Notes under the pieces: generated by a model | Database searches by the model: none | What the model saw: the letters and a program-made list of their open reading frames with translations, nothing else | Told to the model about the DNA's origin: nothing | Assembly (NCBI GenBank): GCA_037043455.1 | Contig: JAWPHD010001427.1 | Location: 62,001-126,000, forward strand | Direction: 5' to 3' | DNA from: Cyrtodaria siliqua | Taxonomy: Eukaryota; Mollusca; Bivalvia; Adapedonta; Hiatellidae | Length of the DNA: 64,000 bases | Part shown: positions 54,326 through 64,000 of the stretch, in pieces | Layout of the letters: the number at the start of each line of letters is the position of its first letter | How positions within the stretch are numbered: the first letter of the stretch is position 1 | Translations under genes and position numbers: made by a program

Positions 54326-54332
54326 TTTCTGA

Positions 54333-54795
54333 GTAAACGTTGTTATTTAGCGGTTGTGTAGCAGTCTACCTGTTACATTGGAAGTAAACGTTGTTATTTA
54401 GCGGTTGCGTAGCAGTCTACCTGTTACATTGGAAGTAAACGTTGTTTATTTAGCGGTTGTGTAGCAGTCTATCTGTTACATTGGAAGTAAACGTTGTTTA
54501 TTTAGCGGTTGTGTAGCAGTCTACCTGTTACATTGGAAGTAAACGTTGTTATTTAGCGGTTGTGTAGCAGTCTACCTGTTACATTGGAAGTAAACGTTGT
54601 TATTAAGCGGTTGTGTAGCAGTCTACCTGTTACATTGGAAGTAAACGTTGTTATTTAGCGGTTGTGTAGCAGTCTACCTGTTACATTGGAAGTAAACGTT
54701 GTTTATTTAGCGGTCGTGTAGCAGTCTACCTGTTACATTGGAAGTACACGTTGTTATTTAGCGGTTGTGTAGCAGTCTACCTGTTACATTGGAAG
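54333..54795 (+). repeat. 51-52-bp minisatellite at the PAN promoter, nine units
   Basis: Units GTAAACGTTGTTATTTAGCG, GTTGTGTAGCAGTCTACCTG, TTACATTGGAA start at 54333, 54384, 54435, 54487, 54539, 54590, 54641, 54692 and 54744; a partial tenth at 54795 runs into the gene's 5' flank. Variation is limited to one-base T insertions and a few substitutions, so expansion is recent. The same unit occurs once before the minus-strand gene. Confidence 0.92.
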
Positions 54796-54871
54796 TAAAC
54801 GGAGCTTGTAAATGCGCATGCAATAAAAGACGACGTAGAGCCAATTGGGTTTGCAGTTAGTTAAAGCGAAA
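54796..54871 (+). promoter_or_regulatory. Conserved 5' flank of the plus-strand PAN gene
   Basis: GCGCATGCAATAAAAGACG lies about 45 bp before the ATG and is matched at the minus-strand gene (42836-42855). ATAAAAG could be TATA-like; no experimental start is available. Confidence 0.4.
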
Positions 54872-55198
54872 ATGATGATTAAAACAGTGCAGGCTGTGGG
54901 AATTTTGTTTTTGTATGTAGTTCTACATACAGGTGGCATATGTGTTGCGCTTGAACATATATATTTAAAAGTCACAGATTTTAATGCGTGTTCGGATACA
55001 CAGTCTATGTTTTTGACATTGTATGATAAATCGTTAAGCGACTGTGGCGTGGAGTGTGATATCAGAACACAATGCCAAGCTGTTAACTACAGGAACAATC
55101 GTATGTGTGAGCTACTCTCTAATGGGACATTCTCTAAATCCACGGAACAGACCGGACCGTGTGTCTACATTCAAAGAAGCGATATATACACACACATA
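54872..55198 (+). CDS. Signal peptide + PAN/Apple domain exon (plus-strand copy)
   Basis: ATG at 54872, 109 codons, donor ATA|GTATGT at 55199, phase 0. A signal peptide (TVQAVGILFLYVVLHTGG) precedes the PAN/Apple module with Cys 40, 58, 62, 68, 79, 97 and the N84-G-T sequon. Key run: DCGVECDIRTQCQAVNYR, then MCELL. Over the last 70 codons it differs from the minus-strand copy at about seven bases, while the signal region has most of the amino-acid changes. The open frame begins at a TTG at 54845, but ATG 54872 fits the paralogue. The following four-cysteine exon is at 59478-59553, across a 4.3-kb intron loaded with MITEs. It is a secreted or surface binding protein; the partner is unknown. 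Confidence 0.87.
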
Positions 55199-55234
55199 GT
55201 ATGTATACAATTATCTTTGACCAATTATGTTTGA

Positions 55235-55504
55235 CATAACGTGGTCCCGCCTTAATTCAATTAAGCGATGGGAAAACTTAAATTAGCAGAATTTTATAAC
55301 GGATATTTCGGCAATAATACACGTTTAAAAACATGTTTTACTGATAAAATGCGATAAGATGTTTAAAATTATTTTTAATTGTACAATGTGCAAACATTTT
55401 AAGGGAAATTTAAGGTTTTATTTCATACCCCACCCAACCCCGTTTTCGCTTCTTGGATCAGGGCTTAGATGGGGTATGAAAGTTAATACTCGGACCACGT
55501 AATG
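55235..55504. mobile_element. MITE with ACGTGGTCC termini, copy 2
   Basis: CATAACGTGGTCCCGCC..ATACTCGGACCACGTAATG; internal TTTCATACCCCA/TGGGGTATGAAA pair as at 11424. It sits 36 bp inside the first PAN intron and is not in the minus-strand copy. Confidence 0.78.
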
Positions 55505-55857
55505 TAATTCTCTATCTAGACTTACTATTTATGTAATTAATATGTAATTTGAAAGAAAACTGATATGCAAATAACTCATGGTTATGGTCTGTGACCACAT
55601 TGAGCTTGGAAAATGGAGGGTGGGGATAACGGTTATTTCCAGATCTATAAATTACTGGTTTAAAACTAGATATGGTGATTGTCCTAATATTAAAATACAG
55701 TGTAAGCGTGGTTACGTCTTGAAATAAATAACCTTTGCCATTCATATGTAAATCAATGCTTTCAATTTTAGTTAACCATGAGTATTGTCCTCTAAATGTT
55801 GTACTTCTTTTCATTAATATAAATCAGCCAATGGTTTGTTTTTTGTGGATACTGACC
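55505..55857. other. Intron, no recognised feature
   Basis: The 100-codon minus-strand frame at 55512-55814 has no domain or splice signals I can support. Confidence 0.35.
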
Positions 55858-55861
55858 TTAA

Positions 55862-56168
55862 AGGGACACATAGCAATCTTGGTTTTCTAAAACCTCGCGT
55901 CTTTCCGTCAGTTTTTCTACATATATTGCATTTGTTCAATCATTAATGTTAATTATGAGAATTGTGTTAAGCCATTTGTTTTTGTATATTATTATTTTTT
56001 TGATATTATTGCACCAATAATATATTAAAACTTATAGTATAATAAGAGAAATGGTGAATGCTTAATATTTAATTTATTTAAATGTAACCAGGGTAAAAGT
56101 AAAAATGATACTGGATATATAAATCGAGACAACATGTTTCAAACACTTCAAGATTGCCGTTTGTCCCT
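55862..56168. mobile_element. piggyBac-like MITE, complete
   Basis: AGGGACACATAGCAATCTTG at left and CAAGATTGCCGTTTGTCCCT at right, with TTAA at 55858-55861 and 56169-56172. The body matches 18819-19135. Confidence 0.82.
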
Positions 56169-56204
56169 TTAAAAACAAGATGCACACGTGGCATATGCAT
56201 TTTC

Positions 56205-56680
56205 GATAGCTGGACGTATGAAAATATCAACGTTAACATTGAGTGTTTCCATGAATTCGATTTGAGTTAAACTGTCATGGTTTGACTCATTTTATCGACG
56301 TTTTATTATTGTAATTTTATAAATCCAATGGTAGGACTATTAAAATGATTGTGAACGCGGCGTGTGCATGTTCGACAGTTGGACGTCTTGAATATATATA
56401 TATATACGTTAAAAATGTAATGTTTCAATGAATTCGATTTGAGTTAAACTGTCTTGGTTTGACCCATTTTATCGACCCTTCATTATTGTAATTTTATACA
56501 TTCATGGTAGGACTTTTAAAATGTTCGACAGCTGGACGTATTGAATATATATACGTTAGAATTTAGTGTTTCTATGAATTCGATTTGAAATAATCAGTCA
56601 TCGTTTGACCCATTTTATCGACGTTTTATTATTTATTGTAATTTAATAAATTCAATGGTTGGATTATTAGATCCATTTTT
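56205..56680 (+). repeat. Three tandem ~155-bp units
   Basis: Each unit has TTCGAYAGYTGGACGTMTTG, ATGAATTCGATTTGAGTTAA and CATTTTATCGACGTTTTATT. Starts are near 56203, 56369 and 56523. A (TA)n run interrupts the second. Confidence 0.8.
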
Positions 56681-56744
56681 GTAAGAAACGCTTCCTAAAT
56701 TATATTTCCTGTTGATGTTGCATAATGTGTTACATGGTATAGCC

Positions 56745-57015
56745 TGGCGAGGATTTCCTTATTTCCACTGTCCCGTTTAATTGGGAGGCAATAGAGTAAT
56801 AGAGTAAAAGTAAAGCTTGGTGCACCACAGAAAAACCCTCAGTCACCCTTTGTCACTGAACGATGCTCCTTCTACAGCGGTATCCCGTTTATGTCTGTGG
56901 TGTTGCATTTTTGCTTTTGTAATTGTTGAATGTTTTGAATTCGTGCCTTTGTTTTGTAAATACTACCTTTTAAGCTCGACTTGTGTATCGACTGTTGACG
57001 ATTGCAGATATATGT
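56745..57015 (+). mobile_element. LINE 3'-end fragment, diverged
   Basis: GGCGAGGATTTCCTTATTTC, CACTGTCCCGTTTAATTGGG, TTGGTGCACCACAG and GTCACTGAACGATGCTCC follow the family's 3' UTR order. Confidence 0.6.
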
Positions 57016-57327
57016 AAGTCGCAAACTCTCGTTGATTTATTAAAGCTAACGTGCTTATAAATAAATTTAATGTGTGTGATTATGTGTGATTGAGATAAAT
57101 TGTGTTAAAAACGTTTTTAAACATGTTCTGAAACACTTCAAACATTTTCGGCTGCATTTTAAAGGGCAGATTGCTGTGTCTCTGTATACTAAATAATGTA
57201 AGAATATGTGTAATTATAATTAATATTATTTCTTTCAATGCTTATGTTATGTTTTTTATTGTTTTCACATACGAGTATATTTGAAAACGCAACACGTGGT
57301 ATCTTTTGAATATCTAGTGATATGCTG
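57016..57327. other. Intron, TTAA-MITE fragment only
   Basis: TTCTGAAACACTTCAAACAT..TTTTAAAGGGCAGATTGCTGTGTCTC at 57128-57183 holds degraded MITE ends. Confidence 0.4.
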
Positions 57328-58000
57328 CTCTCACACAGTGGCGAATATGGTGGCGAATGGGCTTACGAATGCAATTCGCCATCAATTCGCAATGATCACA
57401 AGGTGATCGCCAGACATTCGTACGTGTTCGTAAGCATTCGCGGTCGTTCATGGGGTGTTGCGAATATTAGGAACATGCTCCTAAAATTCGCCAGGAAAGC
57501 ATATTCTCATTGCTTTCGCAACATGTTCGTAAGCAATCGCAAGCCATTCTTATTGATGGCAAGGCATTTGTAGTGATCGTAAGACATTTGTAGGGATTTG
57601 CTAGCATTTGTCTTGACTTTTCCTTAAGAATACCATACGAATGCGAACAAAATTGACAAAGAGAAACATTGGCAATGGGTATATGAAATTAACCAAGCAT
57701 GCGTTGTGTAGTCGTTTCATTCGTAAGCATTCGCAAGCATTCGCGAGATTCGCAACGGCATTTGTATGCATTCGTAACATTCGCAAAGGATTCGCAAGAA
57801 ATTCGGCAAATTGATTGTTAAGTAATCGTAAGGTTCGTAAGCAATTCGCAAGGATTCGCAAGGATTCGCAATAATTTCGGAAGCATTCATAAGGCCTCAC
57901 TTTTTTCAGTATTTCTCCAGGCCAATCTTATCATTTTTGGCGAATTTGCCGCGAATTTCAAATTTTCATATTCGCAATGATATTCTTCACTGTGTCAGAG
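57328..58000. mobile_element. TTCGCAA-rich element with CTCTSACACAGTG ends
   Basis: 13-bp inverted ends (CTCTCACACAGTG, CACTGTGTCAGAG) and subterminal GCGAATATG copies enclose a body made of scattered ATTCGCAAG and TTCGTAAG motifs in both senses. The repeated short motif gives leucine/arginine-rich open frames that are not genes. Confidence 0.7.
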
Positions 58001-58380
58001 AGGCATAAGAATACCATACGAATGCGAACAAAATTGACAAAGAGAAACATTGGCAATGGGTATATGCAATTAACCAAGCATGCGTTGTGTAGTCGTTTCA
58101 TTCGTAAGGCGTTCGCAAGCATTCGCAAGATTCGCAATGGCATTCATAAGCATTCGTAACATTCGCAAAGGATTCGCAAGAAATTCGGCAAATTGATTGT
58201 TAAGTAATCGTAAAGTTCGTAAGGTATTCGCAAGGATTCGCAAGTATTCGTAAGAATTTCGGAAGCATTCATAAGGCCTCACTTTTTTCAGTATTTCTCA
58301 GGCCAATCTTATCATTTTCGGCGAATTTGCCGCGAATTTCACAAATGTTCATATTCGCAGTGATATTCTTCCAAGGACAT
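58001..58380. repeat. Tandem copy of the right half of the TTCGCAA element
   Basis: 58003-58372 repeats 57622-57984 (TAAGAATACCATACGAATGC, GGCAATGGGTATATG, CATGCGTTGTGTAGTCG, AAGGCCTCACTTTTTTCAGT) with few changes. Confidence 0.85.
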
Positions 58381-59477
58381 ATTTCCTAATATGTTGTCAC
58401 TGAAAAAGCATGGGAATCTTGTTTATTTACTGACTGCATGCTCCATGACCGATCAACTGAGGTATATAAATTGAGGCCCGTATGTAGCTTTGTGTTACAT
58501 CGCTATATTAGATAGTGTCTTCGGTAAGAGAAACTTAACACAACTGTAATATAGAAAAACATATCCATAATTGAGCTAGTTTAAATACAAAACTTGTCTG
58601 ATATTTCTTTATTGTTTCTAGAACAAGAATGATAGCAAAGCATTAAATGAACAACTTTCGGTTGTGTGTTTATATTTTCCTGCACACAAAAAGGCCTTAT
58701 CACAATGTTCTCATGAAATTGCATGGCTAACAGTGATTTACAGTTACCTATAGAAACTCGAAATGTTTCCTTAAAGATGTTAAATGTGTCCTAAAAGAAG
58801 TAGAGCAAAACAATATGCAACTGTTTATTGCAATACATATGTTAACCTTTTGGACAATGATTATTTTTGCTAACATAAAATTCAATATTGATTGACAAAC
58901 TACCAGCGGACTAAAAATCAAAAATGTTGCGTTTTTAAAGGTACCGAGTATTTATGTTCAGCCGGCCCTATTGAACATTTTATATCTGATAACACGTTTT
59001 TGTTTTTGGATTGTCCCGCATGTCACCCATGGTGATGACAAAATAGCTAAGTTTATAATTCAGTTGGCTTATTTAAGACACAAACAATTTTTTGAGCGGT
59101 CAATCCATACTCCGACTCGAGACTAAACTGTGGTATTAATCATGGACATAATGACTAAGAGCATATATTAACCTTGCGGCTTGGGCTTAGTTTAATGATC
59201 GCAAATAAGAAGAGACATTAATTTTGTATTACTTCTTTTTGCATAAAATGTCATATGAACATATTAGTTATTATACCTTAACACATATCAGATATCTTAT
59301 GTATTAATAACTACTATAAGGAAATGACTCCCCGAAAATTTGTTTTCGGATCCTGTTTGTTATTTTATGATATATTTTTAACGACATGTCTTGCATACAT
59401 ATTGCTTCAATTACCCTCTATTAATCAGATATGCTCAAACACTATACCCACACGTATCGTGTAAATATATTTCACAG
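58381..59477. other. Intron, no recognised feature
   Basis: AT-rich. Nothing supported except the polypyrimidine-poor approach to the acceptor at 59477. Confidence 0.4.
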
Positions 59478-59553
59478 CTTGCAGATGTCTGCCAAAGTAA
59501 ATGTGTGGAAGGACAGGTTTGCGACAGAAATAATGGACAATGCACGGTTAAAG
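59478..59553 (+). CDS. Four-cysteine (EGF-like) exon of the plus-strand PAN gene
   Basis: A 76-bp exon after ATTTCACAG (ends 59477) and before AAAG|GTATAT (59554). In phase 0 it reads LADVCQSKCVEGQVCDRNNG then QCTVK, leaving in phase 1. It joins in frame to the PAN exon at 55198. A second AG at 59484 would shorten it by seven bases and break frame, so the first acceptor is chosen. The paralogue is 41390-41465. The next exon should start in phase 1, but none was recognised up to 64000. Confidence 0.8.
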
Positions 59554-59827
59554 GTATATATAAAATAAATACGTTGTTTTGGTATATTATTTTACGATAG
59601 TAAAAAATGGAATTCTATTGCACATATTTGTCGAAAAGATAATACATTGCTTATTTTTAGATCAGTTATGTGTTTTAAATGAAAGTGATATTTACTTATT
59701 ATAAGGACATAGTTTTGAGGAAATAAGCATATTTTACAATGCACCAGAAATTGAAATTGCATTTCTAGAAAAGAAGACGTTTAATTCAAACGCTATATTA
59801 AATAGTTCCACTGATATAAATTTATGG
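59554..59827. other. Intron, no recognised feature
   Basis: Short AT-rich interval. Confidence 0.35.
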
Positions 59828-60195
59828 GCATTGTTTATGCCAGGAAGTAAGCAACAAAAACAGTCAGTATAGTGTCGATATATGTCACAATGTGACTGTT
59901 TATTCACAAGAGTGCGTCACTGAATGTTTTTATCGTTAAAATAATAGTCATGTAATATTGCATGCAAAATGATGTAACACATATTATTTGCCGGTAATAA
60001 CATAATGATCACGATATGGAATAAAGCACTATAACAAAGATGTACTAAATATTATTAAGCAGTATTACATAATCGAAGTTGTTACACGATTTGTCGTTAA
60101 TTGGAAATAACTGTTTTGCTATTAACAACATTAATAGTGTTTATATAATCTTAATGCTACAGGTATTTTTAACTAACTATGGCGATGTTCGCCTA
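59828..60195 (+). repeat. Direct repeat, left copy
   Basis: Matches 60539-60888: GCATTGTTT, AGTCAGTATAGTGTCGATAT, TCGTTAAAATAATAGTCATG, AATAAAGCACTATAA, TCGTTAATTGGAAATAACTG. The right copy has small indels. Confidence 0.85.
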
Positions 60196-60283
60196 TTTTC
60201 GCCGTCTGAGAAGTAGAATAAAGTCAAAACGAGCGCTATGGTAAAGTGTGCTTTTTTTGGTAGGGTGGTTAACTGGGGTTGTG

Positions 60284-60538
60284 GCGGTTTTAGAATGTGC
60301 CACTCCGAACTGGCGGTTGTAAAACCCAGAGCTTATGTGAATATGTTACAAATAACATTCAGTGGAGCGCGCCCAGTAGTGATGGGACTGCCCCCGCGGA
60401 AGTCACGAGCGAATACTATTCGTGTTGTGGTATATACACAGAAGCGCGTAATTGGTTATCCAACTATGGCTGGTCGTACGTACAGAGAACAAACGATTTA
60501 GATACATCTCCAATATCTTCGCAATTAGATCAGTTATG
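60284..60538 (+). other. GC-richer segment between direct repeats, possible exon
   Basis: Distinctly less AT-rich than its surroundings. After TTTTAG (60291) one frame is open: RTGGCKTQSLCEYVTNNIQW, SAPSSDGTAPAEVTSEYYSC, CGIYTEARNWLSNYGWSYVQ, ending with a TAG at about 60573. A TAC|GTACAG near 60477 could be a donor. Four cysteines and several Trp/Tyr suggest an extracellular module, but I do not recognise it. A second frame of 87 codons overlaps (60238-60501). It does not match the phase 1 expected after the exon at 59553. Confidence 0.3.
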
Positions 60539-60888
60539 CGCATTGTTTTTCTGGGAGATAACTAACAAAAACTAGTCAGTATAGTGTCGATATATAGCAC
60601 AAAGAGTGTGAATGTTTCTATCGTTAAAATAATAGTCATGTAATATTGTATGAGTCTTGAGACATTGTAATATGATGTAACCATATTATTTTCCGGTAAT
60701 TACATAATGAAAACGATATGAAATAAAGCACTATAAAAATCTAAATATTATTATGCAGTATTACGTAATCGAAGTAGTTACACTATTTGTCGTTAATTGG
60801 AAATAACTGTTACTAAAAACATTAATCGTATTTATATAATATTATTGCTACATGTATTTTTAATTAGCTATAGCAATTTTCGTCACTC
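60539..60888 (+). repeat. Direct repeat, right copy
   Basis: See 59828-60195. Differences include an inserted GAGTCTTGAGACATTG segment. Confidence 0.85.
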
Positions 60889-61229
60889 TCATCAAACAAT
60901 TTGAGTGATGAAATCGCCATATGGAAAGGAAATAATGACTGACCTTGGCATATATCGAAACAAATTAGCGTATTATATTGTAACGTATTAGCGAAATGCA
61001 CATTATACCTTAACGTGTCAAAAACGTTCCGACATGAACCCATGGTCACAAAACTAATTCACATACGTTGAAATCACTAAACAAAACTAGTTCATATAGG
61101 TTGAATATTTCTCATAAACCGTCTTCAAATTGTCTCTTTCACTAGAGATGTATGTCTCGGTAGTTATAAACAAAAACTGACCTAACATGAACCCATGGTA
61201 AGGTCACTTCACCTGTGTAACAATACAAG
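60889..61229. other. No recognised feature
   Basis: AT-rich, with CATGAACCCATGGT near 61034, 61185 and 61232 as a scattered phrase. Confidence 0.35.
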
Positions 61230-61610
61230 CCTGCATGAACCCATAGTGAAAGTAGCATTCAAGGAGGACAGTAAACCACAAAACACAGAAACAAACACAC
61301 AAACAGACAAACAAGAAGGCATAAGCAATAATAAATGCAAACGACATCACAAACACAAAAGGGTTCACAATAGGGCTACCGCCTTGGAACGGTCAGTGGC
61401 AAAGTAGGCCACTGGGGGTTTAAACCGGGTTTAACCCGGTTTAAGGGTGCACCAAACCTCACACTTACCATCCCATTAAAACAGGACAGTGTAAATAAAG
61501 AAATCCCCGCCATGATCTAATCTCTAAGCAACAAGGCAGCATCAAAACACAAATATGCTCGTGTAAATATAATACAAAAAAAAAACAATAGCCTAGAAAG
61601 CCACAATATG
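61230..61610 (-). mobile_element. LINE 3' end, minus sense
   Basis: GGACAGTAAACCACAAAACA, GGGCTACCGCCTTGGAACGG, CCACTGGGGGTTTAAACCGG, GGTGCACCAAACCTCACACT, AAACAGGACAGTGTAAATAAAG and CCCCGCCATGATCTAATCTC: the full set of 3' UTR landmarks. Confidence 0.8.
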
Positions 61611-62264
61611 GCCTTCATGATAGTATTATTATCCCATTGTTTTACTAAAACACCAAGTTCAAATTTATCTTATAAAACTGTATTATACATTTTCTCTATC
61701 GCCTATAACTTTCAACATTTAGCAGAGTAAAGTTGAATCGATCCATTTTAATTACAAGTTTATTACCATTTAACAAAAGCGGAGTAGATCTGAATATCTA
61801 CACTGGCCATACCTTTTGTGTTTGGAGGTGATCAGGCCATGAACCTAGATCTGTTTTAGATAGAATATATTGCGTTGTTAGTTGGATAGTCTGTATTGGT
61901 CAAGCTTTCGACCCCATCGGATATTGGAGTGTCGCTTGGGTCTCTGTATGAGATATAGGTTTGGTTTAGCCTTTGACTCTATCGGTTGTGTCATGGTGAA
62001 GCTGAAGACTCTGTAGGAGTCAATGCGGCTAGGGTCTCTGTATGAGACAGTTATCGGGGATCCTACTATTTAAGAGGACCACGGACCAGTATGTTTAGTT
62101 GCTGTTGTAAATAGTTCATTACAATAACAGTATACTTCGTTATCTATTACACTAATTTTTAACAAGTTGCGGTATCCTTGATAAAACTGAGGACATTTTG
62201 GAATTTTGAATTTTAGGATTGAAAAGCTATAATAAGGGGAGTTCAGTGTGATTTTTGAAGGTTG
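61611..62264. other. No gene; one short internal duplication
   Basis: GGGTCTCTGTATGAGA with preceding CGG..TGTCG context occurs near 61938 and 62032. The rest is unrecognised. Confidence 0.4.
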
Positions 62265-62550
62265 AATTAGCGATATCAAGAAATGAATTTTGGAGAACTG
62301 AAAACTGAATTAATGATATCGCAAATTCAATTATTGATACCGCTAATATAATTGTTGATATCAGCATTAGAATTAGTGATATCAAAAATTGAATTAGCGA
62401 TATCAAGATATGAAAATTAGTTAATGATTTGAAAATAGAATAAGCGATATCTGTAATATTTTTTATATCAATAATTCATTTTTGATATCAGTAATTGAAT
62501 TTTTGATATCGGTAATTGAATTTTTGATATCGGTAATTGAGTTAGGATAA
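62265..62550. repeat. GATATC-rich degenerate tandem repeats
   Basis: Units of about 20-25 bp, (A)ATTGAATTTTTGATATCGGT or GAATTAGCGATATCAAG, recur with about ten GATATC palindromes. The last three units are nearly identical. Confidence 0.8.
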
Positions 62551-63689
62551 CGCTAAATAGTGATTAAATGTGAAAAAGGCTTGCCATATATTTCACCATG
62601 AACCAGCAAACATTATGCAGTTAAACTCCTACGGCTATGAACCTTCTATTCATAAATATTAAGAATTCGAGTTAGATAAAAAAAAATATTGTTCGATGTT
62701 ACGTCTGTTCTTAATTCTTAATTTCTTAGTTACGGCAGTCAAGTGTAAAGTTCTACTGAATCCAAGGAAATTGAAAATATATTATTAAACAAGTGTTGTT
62801 ATCCATTATATATATAACATGGACATACTAATATTATGAAATTTTGGCCAATGGCGGTCACAATGGTAAATGTAATTAAAAAGCGTGTGTATAAAAGCGA
62901 AAAACGGTGAAAATGGTTTTAATAAATTGGTTTCAAAAATCTTTACTTAATGACAAAACATAAAGAAGTTATTAATTTAGCAAGTATATTTTAATCAAGA
63001 CGTGCTTTGATAAATCATTTATCTCTTCAGCCTTGTTAAAATATAGTAATAGTAAAAACCGTTCTATAAAACTGCATTGACCTCTTTCTCTTTTGTTTCA
63101 TGCTATCTCTTTTTTTCCTCAATTTTTACTTTATAAATTGGTGAAATTGTTGTGTTTTTTTGCTATGAAGATATCACATTACTGGAGTAAAAGATGATGA
63201 AGTTGATATAAATAAATACAGAGACAAAATGTCAGAACACGTAAACATGGTAAACGGACTCGATACAAATTGAATAATTGCAGAGAAAGCTCATCGTTAT
63301 TTCGTTGCCATGAGTACACGTACACCTACGACGCGTTTTGTTTACACTAGCTAATGATTAATGATTGTTTGTCAATTGTCAGTCATTTAAAACTTTTAAA
63401 GACAAATGGAGACAATTATTTTGAATAAACTTATCCTATTGGTTGTCTATTGTCATGATATCCATTATTTCTGTCTTAAGGTATAATACTTTTTTGGGGG
63501 AATAAAGAATGTATGGAAATCCATAAATAATTGTTCCCATTCACAACCAATATGCTTTTTTTCGGTAACGACTATGTAAAAAATAATAAGAAATTTGCAA
63601 TCCCTTCTGGAAGGATGTTTACACAAGTCTTAACATCCTATTAGATGTTAAAAACACATTGTCATGGAAAGAGTTCTTAACACAACCGT
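62551..63689. other. No recognised feature
   Basis: AT-rich; no domain, MITE or SINE landmark found. Confidence 0.4.
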
Positions 63690-64000
63690 TATGGTATAAT
63701 ATGAAAGATAAAAATATCGGACAGGGAAAGCAGCATTCAAGGACGACAGACAACCATAAAACACAAAACAAACACGCAAACAGACAAACGAGAAGGCAAA
63801 TGTAATAAAAAATGTTAACGACATCACAGACACAAAAGGATTGATAATAGGGCTACCGCCTTGGGACGGTCAAAGGCAACAAAGGCCACTGGGGGATTAA
63901 ACCTGTTCTAGCGTGCACCAAACCTTACACTTACCCTACTGTCATCCCATTAAAACAGGACTGTTTAAATAAAGAAATCCCCGCCATGATCTAATCTCTA
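63690..64000 (-). mobile_element. LINE 3' end, minus sense, cut by the window edge
   Basis: GATAAAAATATCGGACAGGG is the family's 3' terminus. GGACGACAGACAACCATAAA, GGGCTACCGCCTTGGGACGG, GTGCACCAAACCTTACACTT and CCCCGCCATGATCTAATCTC follow to the edge. Confidence 0.82.

Noticed and set aside
57601..58282. Leucine/arginine-rich minus-strand frames
   Set aside because: They result from reiterated ATTCGCAAG motifs in the duplicated TTCGCAA element; the two copies repeat the same peptide pattern without other coding support.

Overview
This is AT-rich, intron-rich, repeat-packed eukaryotic DNA. No long open frame, operon or bacterial signal is visible. Extracellular-domain exons sit in long introns, and the repeats are of types I associate with molluscs: tRNA-headed SINEs with a conserved central domain ending in GATGAGCCGTTAAA-type tails, the phrase AAGGGCCATAACTC, TTAA-flanked MITEs and a mariner. 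I infer a bivalve, perhaps a heterodont; the species cannot be named from sequence alone.

The gene content is a set of short exons of secreted mosaic proteins. Two nearly identical genes lie head to head. On the minus strand a signal peptide plus PAN/Apple exon (42794-42468) is followed by a four-cysteine exon (41465-41390). On the plus strand the same pair occurs at 54872-55198 and 59478-59553. Exon lengths (327 and 76 bp) and phases (0, then 1) match exactly. Further along the minus strand are a Sushi/CCP exon (30388-30224) and two kringle exons (10293-10048 and 1949-1704), all with phase-1 borders at both ends. Strand, order and phase allow one mosaic gene, PAN - Cys-rich - Sushi - kringle - kringle, running off the left edge, but the linkage is inferred.

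Layout. 1-11 kb: two direct copies of a kringle-bearing block enclose a large inverted repeat (arms about 2514-4240 and 7795-9320), whose loop holds worn C2H2 zinc-finger fragments. 11-29 kb: minisatellites (54, 21 and 24 bp units), hairpin elements, SINEs and duplicated blocks. 17.3-24.3 kb is an inverted, diverged copy of 45.7-53.0 kb, and part of it recurs at 12.4-13.9 kb. 29-41 kb: the Sushi exon, LINE 3' fragments, a 14-bp repeat array and a complete but broken mariner. 41-60 kb: the PAN gene pair with the right arm of the large inverted duplication between them. That arm took two LINE insertions after duplication. A 51-bp minisatellite abuts the first exon of the plus-strand PAN gene; the minus-strand gene has the same unit once. 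60-64 kb: a direct repeat enclosing an unidentified GC-richer segment, a GATATC-rich array and LINE 3' ends.

Exon borders were called by eye from splice consensus, domain match and agreement between paralogues. Repeat-family names rest on remembered motifs and no search was run.
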